A stretch of 45,459 bases of DNA from Parcubacteria group bacterium ADurb.Bin192 (GCA_002070095.1 MWCR01000011.1:1-45459), one strand, 5' to 3'; counted from the stretch's first letter, positions 32,993 to 41,371 are shown. Notes: generated from the sequence alone by a model not told the origin. Translations and numbers: made by a program.

Positions 32993-33481
32993 TTACGGCC
33001 TGCAGTCCGGAGGCCGGCGGTGAGTCCGGCTGTCAGGCCGGCAAGGCTGGTCATGGCGAGGCTTGGTACGAAGGTGCGGCGGCCGGTGAGGACGAGCCGG
33101 TTGATAACGGTTCGGAGGTCCGGCGCGGTGGGTGGAGCATTGACCGTGCCGGAAGTTGCCTCGGCAAGAATAACGAGGATTTCGGCCGTGCGAGACAGCT
33201 TCTCTCGGGTGAGAAGGCGCGGAGTAATGTATTTGGTGTATGCGCCGATGATGTTCGGCGTAAAACCGTGATCTAGCCAAGCGTTCGGCTTCTCTTTGCC
33301 GGCGCATCTCCGAGTAGTCTTGAATGCGTACATCCTGCGTACTGACCACTAAAGTTGCTCCGGCATAGCCCTGGCTGTGTACGTGGACAACAGGCGGTCC
33401 GGCATACCCTTGAGCCGACCCGCCGGCCACACAACCGCCGGCCAGGAAAATGCTGATCAGAATCAGTACGAGCTTGTACAT
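32993..33481 (-). CDS. Small lipoprotein B, probably frameshifted
   Basis: 162 residues as read, from ATG 33481 with SD GAGGAGGAAGG. Signal peptide with lipobox FLAGGC (Cys17). Residues to about 90 (LVVSTQDVRIQDYSEMRRQREAERLARSRFY) parallel small lipoprotein A. After about residue 90 this frame becomes a His/Arg/Pro-rich string typical of out-of-frame GC-rich DNA, while the +1 frame stays open to 32944 with normal composition, higher third-position GC, and a stop that overlaps the terminator. I therefore suspect a frameshift near 33,200-33,260, with the true product running to 32944. It could be a real mutation, a sequencing error, or a real His/Arg-rich tail. Confidence 0.6.
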   Translation of the reverse strand: MYKLVLILISIFLAGGCVAGGSAQGYAGPPVVHVHSQGYAGATLVVSTQDVRIQDYSEMRRQREAERLARSRFYAEHHRRIHQIHYSAPSHPREAVSHGRNPRYSCRGNFRHGQCSTHRAGPPNRYQPARPHRPPHLRTKPRHDQPCRPDSRTHRRPPDCRP

Positions 33482-34239
33482 GGCCTTCCTCCTCATGTTT
33501 GAGCCTGTTTACATATTATCAGCCGCAGACAATAAGACAAGCCAACTAAAGCCCCTCCTTGGTTAAGGAGGGGTATGGGGTGGTTTGTTGCACATTAGCT
33601 TTTCTCCGTGTCGTGGCAATCTCGCTGATCAACCCAGTGTTTTAAGCAGATTGCCGCGTTGCGCATTCGCTCCACTCGCAATGACATGGATACTGTTATG
33701 TCATTTCGACTGGAACGAAGGTGAAATGGAGAAATCCCTTAAGCTTATTGGCTCAAGGGATCTCTCCACAGAGCCCGCCCTGAGCGTAGTCGAAGGGGTC
33801 GAGATGACAAAAAAAGAATGGTCGAGATGACAGGAGGGGAAGAAGTGAAGCAATAAGTTAAGAGATGCTGAACCCCCATTATGTCTTAAGACTTCGAGGG
33901 GCACGGTGAATTCAGCATGACGATCATTTGTCATTCCCATGAAAATGGGAATCCACAAAACTGTGCGACATGGGCTTCACCCTCTCTTAATCCCTTCGAC
34001 TGCGCTCAGGGCAGGCTTAAGAGAGGGCAGGGCGTAAAGCCCCGTGGGGGCCACGCCCCTTTACGGGGGTGAGTTTATAAACTGGATCCCCGCTTTCGCG
34101 AGGATGACGAATGGATTCGGGGCGATAAATAAAAAAGCCCCGCATACACTTGTATGCGGGACTAAGTAAGCAAAGAACGAATCTGCCTCCTTTCTGCTCT
34201 GCGCCCCTCTCTTGGCGTAAGAGAGGGGATGGGGGTGAG
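33482..34239. repeat. Repeat-filled gap (F1, F3, F4 with insert, F9, F8-like, F5)
   Basis: TA-rich leader to 33550; F1-type halves 33608-33687; F3 33698-33810 and a short second end to 33832; F4 carrying a roughly 34-bp insert 33862-33922; F9 33928-33955; CCCTCTCTTA...TAAGAGAGGG with an insert 33981-34028; F5 34081-34110; a terminator 34131-34160; and an F8 fragment 34204-34242 reaching the next stop codon. No gene is supported. Confidence 0.75.
34131..34160 (-). terminator. Terminator downstream of the 655-aa membrane protein
   Basis: CCCGCATACA/TGTATGCGGG perfect stem, followed on the minus strand by C-TTTTTT. It is separated from the stop at 34240 by an F8 fragment, as if the repeat had inserted between gene and terminator. 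Confidence 0.85.
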
Positions 34240-36207
34240 TTAGAGGCCGTACTCGGGCCCGGCCTCCGTGGTCAACCAATTTCTCATGATAACCTGATAG
34301 TTGCCCTGGGGCCGGGCTTTGACTTCAGGGATCACGATTTGATGGCGGCGGCATCGGTAGCCACCGCAGTCTTCCAGCTCGCTGAAGGTCTGGACCGGAA
34401 CGTCCTGCACGTCCAGGCCGAGCGCGCTGGCCACGTGCGGTTCGAAGCGGACCACGCCCTTGGCCATGCGGGCGCGTGTGGTGAATGAAATCACCAACTT
34501 TTCACGTCCGTTGGGCTGGGGGTAGTAGGCGGCCATCGGAGCCGAGATGTCCACCGGCGGTTCGGCTTGCGGTCCGTGCCGTTGCGGCAGGGTGATGACC
34601 GGGTCGCCGTCCTTGGCCGCGCGGGCGATGGGCGCCAGCACACAAACCAGGGCGACGGCTCCGCAGATGACGGCCGCGGGCTTGAGGACGTAATCCAGCC
34701 AGCTGATGTCCAGCGCCTTCATCACCTTCCAGATAACTCCGCAGAGGACCGAGAAGATGAGAGCTGTCAGCAGGTAGGACTTCCAGTCCCCATCCAGGAT
34801 GAGGATGGGCGTGACACCCGCCAGCCGGTTCATGAGCCCGGACCATTCCACCGAGGCTCCTCCCAGGAAGATGGCGAAGAACGTGATGTACTTGCCATAC
34901 TTCCAGAACCAGCCGATGGTTTTGGTGGTAGACTCATCCACTTCTTCTTTCTTGCCCCGGCTGATGTAGGCCAGGGAGAAGAGAGAGGCGACGAGGGTGA
35001 GCCCCAGCATGGCCAAGGCCACCCAGGGTGTGCACACCCAGAAAACCACGGCCGCGTAGGGCAGCCACATGATGGCGCCCACGTTGATCCATTCCTTGAT
35101 GGCCGTCGCGATCTTCTCCTCCTCGAGGACGTTGATGTCGATCGTGCCACGGACCGACTCCAGCGTGTCGCCGGGCAGGACGGCCACGGCCAGCTGGCTG
35201 GCCTTGGTCAGCAGGAACTCGCCCAGCTTGGTACCCTTGAGCACCAGCCAGGAAAGCACCTCGGCTGAGAACCGGGCCAGGGCGAAGACCATAACCAGCG
35301 GGATGAGGCTCAAGACTACCAGCCCGCGGTCTTCCACGCTGACCGCGTAGATGTGTGTGTACACACCCAGCGTCAGCAGACTGGCCAGTGTGACTCCGGC
35401 CCACCAGTGAGGCAGGCTGAAGCGAGTTGAACCGAAGATAGTCGAGACTCGGAGACCTTCGGCTTGGTCAGCCGCGGCCGCCGCTTGTTCTCCCAATTGG
35501 CACTGCTGGGTGATCTGCTGAAAGTGGTTCAGCAGGATCGGGTCCGAAGGCGCGATGGACAGGATGTTGGCCATCTTTTCCACGCACGACTCCAGAGTTT
35601 CCATGCAGGCCATGGCCACGTCCGCTCGGTAGATGACGCGGTAGGCGTTAGCTGTCGCCGCGCTGAATTGCGCCAGCTGGTTATACAAGCCGGCGGTGCC
35701 TTGGGCCGAAGTCAGCAAGGCAAGCGAAGGCGGAGCCAAGGGGTTTGCTCTGGTCCGCGCCGCTCCCAGCAGTTGTTCAGCCTGAGCCGCTTGTTCAGCC
35801 AGCGACTCGGTCAAGGCCGACAAGCTGATGGCGTATGATTGCCAGGCCGGATCCGCGGGCAGAGCCTGGTTGAATCGCAGGCGCCCGTTGATGAAGTTCC
35901 AGCCTGCGAAGAAGAGCTGGCCGACTGTGGCCACGACGCCGGCCGTCAAGATGACTGTGTCTTGCCACACCAGACCGGGTTCCAATCGGTTCAAGGTGTA
36001 GAGCCAGGCGCCGGTGGCCAGGGCCAGGAAGGCGGACAGGAGCAGAGCCTTGCCCACCAAGAAGCTTTTGATGCGCTTCAGGTGCCAGGGCAGACGCTCT
36101 CCGAGCCAAGCCCGGACGTCCTCTCCGTGGAGGTTGATTTGGTCCCGGACGGCGGCCGGGGGGAAGAACACGAGCCAGAGGCCCGCCAGAAATCCGATGA
36201 AGTCCAT
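34240..36207 (-). CDS. Multi-pass membrane protein, function unknown
   Basis: 655 residues from ATG 36207. AAGGAG ends 8 nt upstream and overlaps the TAA stop of the preceding gene; a GTG at 36216 abuts the SD and is unlikely. About ten hydrophobic segments: near 5-20, 50-73, 82-105, 270-290, 300-318, two at 380-420, 440-458, 480-500 and 510-535. A roughly 110-residue Gln/Ala-rich, probably helical soluble domain lies between segments 3 and 4. A C-terminal soluble domain of about 110 residues contains CGGYRC. I recognise no family. It is GC-rich and translationally coupled to the 295-aa gene upstream. The stop codon TAA is the first base triplet of an F8 fragment. Confidence 0.75.
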   Translation of the reverse strand: MDFIGFLAGLWLVFFPPAAVRDQINLHGEDVRAWLGERLPWHLKRIKSFLVGKALLLSAFLALATGAWLYTLNRLEPGLVWQDTVILTAGVVATVGQLFFAGWNFINGRLRFNQALPADPAWQSYAISLSALTESLAEQAAQAEQLLGAARTRANPLAPPSLALLTSAQGTAGLYNQLAQFSAATANAYRVIYRADVAMACMETLESCVEKMANILSIAPSDPILLNHFQQITQQCQLGEQAAAAADQAEGLRVSTIFGSTRFSLPHWWAGVTLASLLTLGVYTHIYAVSVEDRGLVVLSLIPLVMVFALARFSAEVLSWLVLKGTKLGEFLLTKASQLAVAVLPGDTLESVRGTIDINVLEEEKIATAIKEWINVGAIMWLPYAAVVFWVCTPWVALAMLGLTLVASLFSLAYISRGKKEEVDESTTKTIGWFWKYGKYITFFAIFLGGASVEWSGLMNRLAGVTPILILDGDWKSYLLTALIFSVLCGVIWKVMKALDISWLDYVLKPAAVICGAVALVCVLAPIARAAKDGDPVITLPQRHGPQAEPPVDISAPMAAYYPQPNGREKLVISFTTRARMAKGVVRFEPHVASALGLDVQDVPVQTFSELEDCGGYRCRRHQIVIPEVKARPQGNYQVIMRNWLTTEAGPEYGL

Positions 36208-36219
36208 GTGGTGCACTCC

Positions 36220-37107
36220 TTACAGCTTGTTCCAGCGACTCCGCCGCGCGGCAGTCACCCGTTGTTGGATTGTTCGGACGTTGGCCCCGTGTCGTGATGA
36301 CGTGGCCAGTCCTTTGATGAAGGGGTGCTCGGAGAGCGTCCCCGTGACCGCGGCCTGCGCGATTTCGCCGGCCAGCTCCTTGACTTCCGGTTGCCCGAGG
36401 GCAAACTGGAAGTAGGTGAACCGGTCTTGGGCGTTACCGCTGTAGTCCAGCATGTCCGTGATCACACGGATGCTGGAGATCTTGCCCCGGCGAGCCATCA
36501 CCAGCTGGCGTTGCGCAGGTGTGAGTTCCTGCTGGAGCCACTGGAAGAAGTCCGCTCTGTACGAAACCGGACGCCCGGCGAGCGGTGTGCGTCCTCCGGC
36601 GATGTCCTGATCCGAGAGCTCGGCCATCAGGTTTTGCAGCGAGCTCTTGCTCTTGGCGAGCAGGTGTTCGTTGACTGATGCCTTGAGCTTGGCCTTGGCT
36701 TCTTCGATAGCCTTGGCCTTGTCACCCTCGCTACGGCCGCTGCTCTGGATGGCGATGACGCTGGACATATAGTCCTGCGCCAATTGTCCCAGTTTGGCGT
36801 CGCCCGACGCGTTCGTGACAGACCGGAGCAGTTTTCCGGGCGTGCCGGTCAATTCTTCGGCCTTGGCCTTGTCGTCTTTGGAGCGGTCTCTGCCGAATAG
36901 GCTTTCGAAGAGGTTGCTTTTCAACCCGCGCAGAGCCCCGCTGGCGCCGGCCCGCATGATACTGTGCAAAGCCGAGCCGGCCATGACGCCGGTCGCGAAC
37001 TCTGCGGCTTCTTGCAGAAAACCGATGGCCACGCTCTTTTTGGAGTCGTCGCCTCCGCCTCCGCCGCTTCCGTCTCCACTGCCTCCGCCAGATCCTCGTC
37101 GTTCCAT
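36220..37107 (-). CDS. Gly/Ser-rich N-terminus protein, first gene of GC-rich operon
   Basis: 295 residues from ATG 37107 (SD AAAGG 8 nt upstream). The frame continues upstream to 37275 but would overlap the GT-C gene and its terminator. The N-terminus MERRGSGGGSGDGS plus further glycines is a flexible tail. Two short Gly/Ala-rich hydrophobic stretches follow (about 30-55), then helical, Lys/Ala-rich segments and an Arg-rich C-terminus. There is no signal peptide and no known domain. It lies 12 bp before the multi-pass membrane gene with the SD in its stop codon, so the two are co-translated and probably work together at the membrane (inference). Confidence 0.75.
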   Translation of the reverse strand: MERRGSGGGSGDGSGGGGGDDSKKSVAIGFLQEAAEFATGVMAGSALHSIMRAGASGALRGLKSNLFESLFGRDRSKDDKAKAEELTGTPGKLLRSVTNASGDAKLGQLAQDYMSSVIAIQSSGRSEGDKAKAIEEAKAKLKASVNEHLLAKSKSSLQNLMAELSDQDIAGGRTPLAGRPVSYRADFFQWLQQELTPAQRQLVMARRGKISSIRVITDMLDYSGNAQDRFTYFQFALGQPEVKELAGEIAQAAVTGTLSEHPFIKGLATSSRHGANVRTIQQRVTAARRSRWNKL

Positions 37108-37212
37108 GATCTGAACCTTTCTACTCTCCGGCTCTAAAGCGCGGAGAGATTTGTCTACGAACAGTTGATTTTGTTCGTTCCGGGCCGTGTTTTTCAGCCA
37201 CAAGAACATGTC

Positions 37213-37249
37213 AACGTAGCATAAAATCGAGGATTTGTCAATCCTCGAT
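37213..37249 (-). promoter_or_regulatory. Overlapping terminator hairpin and promoter between two minus-strand genes
   Basis: Stem ATCGAGGATT/AATCCTCGAT (37226-37249) followed on the minus strand by TTTTA ends the GT-C gene; its TGA stop lies in the stem-loop. TTGACA formed by the loop (37236-37241), 17 bp, TACGTT (37213-37218) preceded by TGC could start the next operon. Confidence 0.55.
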
Positions 37250-38860
37250 CCGGTAGGCGACAGCGTCCGGCCCACGGCCTATCTCTATATATCGCTTATC
37301 TTGGGCAAATATTTGAGCCAGCTCCGGCCATCTTTCTGTATCAATGAGCGCGTATTTAGCCTGTAAACGGTCATGCGCCACGCTCCAAACTTGTTCTTGG
37401 GTGGTACTGGCCCGATTAATGGTTAAAGCAAAATAATCCAAGGCCAGAGCACGGTCAGCTTCATAAAAAAAGGTGGGATCCATGCCGGCCACGTATTTGA
37501 ATCTTTGGTCGTGGGCCAATAAAATCGGGAATTCATCCCATTGAGCATGAAATATGCGGTCACCGGGTTGAGCTTGTTGGCTGATGGCCTGCAGAGCCGG
37601 TTGATACTGGTTGTCCATGAACATGGGTTTGCTGTGCATGACGTGATAACCGTTCCAAACACTGCGCGCCAGCAAAGAACCGGACGCGATCAGGATGATA
37701 ACGGGAATTAAAAATCTGCCTTTGGCTCCGCCGTCCAAACTCAACCAAGATAATAATTTTTTCCAATCAATCAGTTGGAATAAAGACGCGACCCAAATTA
37801 CGAGCGCGGGTTGGAAGTATTCAGAAAAGCGTAAACTTTTTAAAGTCAGGGCTCCCAGCACGGCTACCAAGATACCCCAGACAACAGATAGGCGGGCGAA
37901 TTTTTGCAGTTCATCATCAGTCTCAAAAAAATTTATTTTCCGCGCCGCGAAAATCAGTCCGGGTACGGTCAAAATAATAATCAGTAAAAAAACAGAAGAT
38001 GCGGCCAATAGCTCGCCTAAATTGGCCGAGGCCCATTCCTGACCCATGGGGATGGCTTGGCTCGGAGTCATGACGCCGATTTTAATGACTTGCACCCACA
38101 GAAAAGACAGCAGTTCACGCCTGCCCGGATGAAGTAAAATACCGGTGGCCAAACCGAGCAGTCCGGCCAGTAATCCGGCCCAGGGGAGTTTATAAAGAAC
38201 AAGCTTAAAAGGCCCGGGAAATAAGGCTTTTTCGTATAAAACATGCCCCATGAATAAAATCAGTGTGCTTAAGGGCAGGATGATCCAACCGCCGTGAGAT
38301 AGACTGAAGAACAAAGCAAAAATAAAAAATAAAAAATAAAAAATATAGGATGAAGATTTAGATATATTTTTTTTATTGATGAGTATCAGGCTGGTGAGGG
38401 CTAAAGAAATCATCCATAACAAGATGGCTAAGGGTGAAGCTTTGCCTAAAATTAAACGTACGGAAAAAGGATATAAAAGAGAAAGCAGAACGGCCCACAG
38501 CCAAGCGGGTTTGAGTTTTAATAATCTAAAAATAATATAGATCACCATCATGCAGATTAAGGCCAAGGTGATCGAGGATAGGCGTGAGCCTTGAGTTAGG
38601 CCAAAAATATTTACAAAAGGAATTTGTAAAACATGAAATAAAAAATGTTGATCCGCAAAGTGCCGGCCCAGAGTGGTTAGGTCCAGCCAGGGAAAGCTGG
38701 TAATCGCGCCTTGCTCATAAGTCAGCTTGGCTATGGTGGCATGATAAAAAGCATCCGGGTCTGGCAGTTTGTTCCAGGGCATGAGGATGGAAAACCAGGA
38801 TAAGAAAAAAATAAGCAATAAACTTGGTTCCAATAGTTTTTTATAGTTTGGCTTGAGCAT
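37238..38860 (-). CDS. GT-C-like polytopic glycosyltransferase or related membrane protein
   Basis: 540 residues. About 10-12 hydrophobic segments, beginning at residue 12. The first extracellular loop has LPDPDAFYHATIAKL (Asp34/Asp36), an acidic motif at the place where GT-C enzymes and STT3/PMT relatives carry a catalytic Asp, followed by GRHFADQHFLFH. A soluble C-terminal region of about 130 residues includes GDRIFHAQWDEFPILLAHD. Such enzymes use polyprenyl-phosphate-linked sugars at the outer membrane face; here this is inferred, with no exact subfamily. It is AT-richer than the operon that follows, and its promoter is leaderless. The stop overlaps the terminator hairpin. Confidence 0.65.
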   Translation of the reverse strand: MLKPNYKKLLEPSLLLIFFLSWFSILMPWNKLPDPDAFYHATIAKLTYEQGAITSFPWLDLTTLGRHFADQHFLFHVLQIPFVNIFGLTQGSRLSSITLALICMMVIYIIFRLLKLKPAWLWAVLLSLLYPFSVRLILGKASPLAILLWMISLALTSLILINKKNISKSSSYIFYFLFFIFALFFSLSHGGWIILPLSTLILFMGHVLYEKALFPGPFKLVLYKLPWAGLLAGLLGLATGILLHPGRRELLSFLWVQVIKIGVMTPSQAIPMGQEWASANLGELLAASSVFLLIIILTVPGLIFAARKINFFETDDELQKFARLSVVWGILVAVLGALTLKSLRFSEYFQPALVIWVASLFQLIDWKKLLSWLSLDGGAKGRFLIPVIILIASGSLLARSVWNGYHVMHSKPMFMDNQYQPALQAISQQAQPGDRIFHAQWDEFPILLAHDQRFKYVAGMDPTFFYEADRALALDYFALTINRASTTQEQVWSVAHDRLQAKYALIDTERWPELAQIFAQDKRYIEIGRGPDAVAYRIED

Positions 38861-38868
38861 TGACTAAC

Positions 38869-38897
38869 ATGATAAGTGATGCGGAGTATGAAGCCAA
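38869..38897 (-). promoter_or_regulatory. Leaderless-type promoter of the GT-C gene
   Basis: On the minus strand TTGGCT (38892-38897), 17 bp, TATCAT (38869-38874). The -10 ends 8 nt before ATG 38860. No SD. Confidence 0.5.
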
Positions 38898-39750
38898 GAT
38901 CGCGCGGCGAACGTACATCACGTACCTGGCGTCCTCTCACGTACCTAACGTCGCACGTCCCGCGCCTGCCCACCGAAGCTTTAGCGAAGGCGGGTCCTAC
39001 TTCACAAAACATGTAGCACATAACATATAACATCGTCTGACATTAAACCTATGTACCGCCTTCGGGCTTTCCCTCTCTTGGGTAAGAGAGGGTTAGGGTG
39101 AGTTATGCTTAGTGTCCCTCATAATCCCGCTTTCGTCATCCTGAACTTGGTTCAGGATCTCGTAACTAAACCATTTAAGCGACATCCGTGTCATTGCGAG
39201 CGAAGCGCGGCAATCTATTAATAAACCTTCGTCATCCTGAACTTGCCGTGCCCCTCGAAGTCGTAAGACATAGTGGGGTTACAGGATCTCTACACTCAAA
39301 GAACTCCTTTTTTACGTCAATGTGGAAGCGAGATGCTGAACTGAATTCAGCATGACGGATAAAGCGCGAGGATAGCAAAACGCTGTAGATCTCATTGCGA
39401 GGAGCGAGTCAGACGAGTGACGTGGCGCGGCTTTCGCGAACGCCGTACCGTGGCAATCTGCTGAAATTACCGCTTATAAGCAGATTGCCACGTCTTCGCT
39501 ATCGTTCATCCTCGCAATGACATGGTTGTTGTTCTGTCATTTTGAGAAATCCCTTTAGCTTATTAAGTCCAAGGGATCTCTCCACGTTGGTCGAGATGAC
39601 AGGGGTGGAGGGTCTAAAAGACAAAGGAGAGTGTAAAGAATAAGAGTATAAATAGTAAGCCTTAAATGGCTAATTTTAGCCAATTTTTTATATACTTATA
39701 TTTTCGAACAAATGTTACATGCTACGTGCTACATGTTACATGCCCCACGG
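38898..39750. repeat. Repeat-filled gap (F7 with insert, F6, F8, F2, F1, F2 with insert, F4, F1, F3)
   Basis: F7 with a CTGCCCACCGAAGC...GGCGGGT insert 38925-39003; F6/F8 39008-39137; F2 39137-39166; F1 half 39190-39216; F2 with a roughly 36-bp insert 39231-39290; F4 39328-39362; F1 pair with palindrome 39391-39523; F3 remnants 39535-39602; AT-rich 39610-39710; F6 39714-39742. No convincing gene. Confidence 0.75.
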
Positions 39751-39779
39751 TTGACAAAACCGCTAAAATATGCTATATT
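39751..39779 (+). promoter_or_regulatory. Near-consensus sigma-70-type promoter
   Basis: TTGACA (39751-39756), 17 bp, TATATT (39774-39779), preceded by TGC, an extended -10. It faces the lipoprotein pair at 40138-41299, about 350 bp downstream. It is the closest to consensus in the window. Confidence 0.7.
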
Positions 39780-39785
39780 TGTTTG

Positions 39786-40137
39786 TTATTTAGGCTGACA
39801 CAGCCGTGCCTGAATAGCGTTTCCATAACCCAAAAAACGGCTTTTCGGTCCTTGCGGACCTTGGACAATTAACAAAATCTCGTCATTCCCGTGAAAACGG
39901 GAATCCACGAAGCCATGCAACATGGGCTTCACCCTCTCTTAATCCCTTCGACTGCGCTCAGGGCAGGCTTAAGAGAGGGAAGGGGTGAGTTTAGAAACTG
40001 GATCCCCGCCTTCCCACTTCGCTATGGCTTCGTGGGACAAGACGCGAGGATGACGGAAGTAAACAAGGAACAAACCTCGTGCGCGCGAGCGTTCAGAGGT
40101 TGGACAATTTTCGCCCTTACGGGGCAAGGAGATTCCG
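39786..40137 (+). other. Long 5' leader, interrupted by a repeat block
   Basis: The leader starts with GGCT-gacac-AGCC and GGTCC-ttgc-GGACC hairpins. A block of F9, F8-like and F5 repeats (39871-40099) is flanked by 10-bp direct repeats TTGGACAATT (39861-39870 and 40100-40109). After it, GCCC-ttac-GGGGC sits just before the SD AAGGAG. Without the block the leader would be about 120 nt. It could instead encode a small RNA. Confidence 0.5.
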
Positions 40138-40560
40138 ATGAAAGATAGCGTCATGTTTTTGGTGATCGTGTTCTTGGCGATTGTTGCCTCCGGTTGCGCC
40201 AAGCAGCCGAGCTCTGACGTGCGCGTGGTCAAGCGTGGCTCGCTCGAGTGCAAGGTGGTTAAGGTGTACGATCCGACCTCGCGCTCATACGTGGAGGAGG
40301 ATACTTGCAACACGGAGTACGGACTGCGCGGACGCGTGGGTATGCGTGCTGGTTACCCCGTGGTACTTGCCAGTCCGGCCGAAGCAGCCCTCATGACCGC
40401 GACGCACAACCCGGCAGCCCAGCGTTGCCAGAAATTCGTAATTGAGATGTCGGACGGTAGCACTCGTGAAGAAGAAGAGTGCCTGCCAGCCGACGCCCGC
40501 GTCATCACGCGGATGCCAGCACGTTCGCCCGTCAATCTTGGAACAACAAGCAAGCGCTGA
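40138..40560 (+). CDS. Small lipoprotein C, function unknown
   Basis: 140 residues. Signal peptide with lipobox VASGC (Cys20). The mature part starts with an ECKVVKVYDPTSRSYVEED strand region and has further cysteines (about 38, 57, 96, 115) that could pair. Start ATG 40138 has SD AAGGAG. It is GC-rich, like the other lipoprotein genes and unlike the pilin array. The next lipoprotein gene begins 19 bp after it ends, so the two form an operon driven by the promoter at 39751. No family is recognised. Confidence 0.75.
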   Translation: MKDSVMFLVIVFLAIVASGCAKQPSSDVRVVKRGSLECKVVKVYDPTSRSYVEEDTCNTEYGLRGRVGMRAGYPVVLASPAEAALMTATHNPAAQRCQKFVIEMSDGSTREEEECLPADARVITRMPARSPVNLGTTSKR

Positions 40561-40579
40561 AAGGCGCAGGAGAACGATC

Positions 40580-41299
40580 ATGAAGAACTGGAATTTCGCG
40601 ATTCTCTGCGTCGTTATCTCGGCGCTTGTCACCGGCTGCATCATCAACAAGCCTGCGCCGTCGGCGCCTCTCTCGGCCAGCGAACCGCTGCCGTGGGAAA
40701 CCGGCGCGACCGTGCAGGTCGAGGCTGGTGGTCCGGGCACACCTGCGGCTAGCGCGTCCGCCCCGGTCGTGGCCACCCCGCCCTCCGCCCCGGTTGTTGC
40801 CACCGCTATCGCCCTCCCGATCCCGTACATTCCGCCCACCCCTCCGGCCCCGCCCCACGTGGTCAGCCGGCGACCGGTCGGTCAAGCCTATCTGCAGACC
40901 ACGGTCGACACCGAGGCGCCGGACATCATGTCCGTCCGCCTGGTCAACGACAAGCCCTTCTACGCTTGTCTGATCTCACCGACCCTCATGAGCGGCGAGC
41001 CGGTGTTCAAGCCTCGGGCCGGAGCCTTCGCTCAGGATTTCATGCCCCCCGAGGCTGGAGTCCCGTGTATGGCCGTGTTGGCCCCGCGCCTCCCGGGCAT
41101 GCCCGGTGACGGTCCGACCGCGGACTTGGCCGTGACCGCCCCGGGTACATATACTCTGCGTGTGATTTACTACACGCACAGTACCAACCCGGTGCGTGTG
41201 CGCATGGGGAACGTCCGCACGTTCTCGTTCCCCAACGTCCCCGGGGCTGGGACTCAATGCTCGTTTCCGCAGGGGTGCCTGTACAAGCACCACCTGTAA
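40580..41299 (+). CDS. Proline/alanine-rich lipoprotein D
   Basis: 239 residues from ATG 40580 (SD AGGAGA 7 nt upstream); the frame is open upstream but only inside lipoprotein C. Lipobox ALVTGC (Cys20). A Pro/Ala/Val-rich linker spans about 25-100, followed by a compact domain of about 135 residues with strand-like segments (TEAPDIMSVRLVNDKPFYAC, TYTLRVIYYTHS) that looks like an immunoglobulin-like or jelly-roll fold. It has four Cys in the folded part. The linker could span a surface layer. Second gene of the operon and followed by a strong terminator. Confidence 0.75.
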   Translation: MKNWNFAILCVVISALVTGCIINKPAPSAPLSASEPLPWETGATVQVEAGGPGTPAASASAPVVATPPSAPVVATAIALPIPYIPPTPPAPPHVVSRRPVGQAYLQTTVDTEAPDIMSVRLVNDKPFYACLISPTLMSGEPVFKPRAGAFAQDFMPPEAGVPCMAVLAPRLPGMPGDGPTADLAVTAPGTYTLRVIYYTHSTNPVRVRMGNVRTFSFPNVPGAGTQCSFPQGCLYKHHL

Positions 41300-41371
41300 T
41301 CGTCGGCCGCGGTTGTTTCCGTTGCGAGACGACCGTTCTTAACGGCTCGCGAGTTCTTCGCTGGAGCCGTG

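Noticed and set aside
34567-35268. 233-codon plus-strand frame opposite the multi-pass protein
   Set aside because: Shadow of GC-rich DNA, rich in Asp/Gly/Gln/Arg, with no RBS.
39666-39872. 68-codon frame near the strong promoter
   Set aside because: It starts upstream of the promoter, crosses it and consists partly of F6; no RBS.
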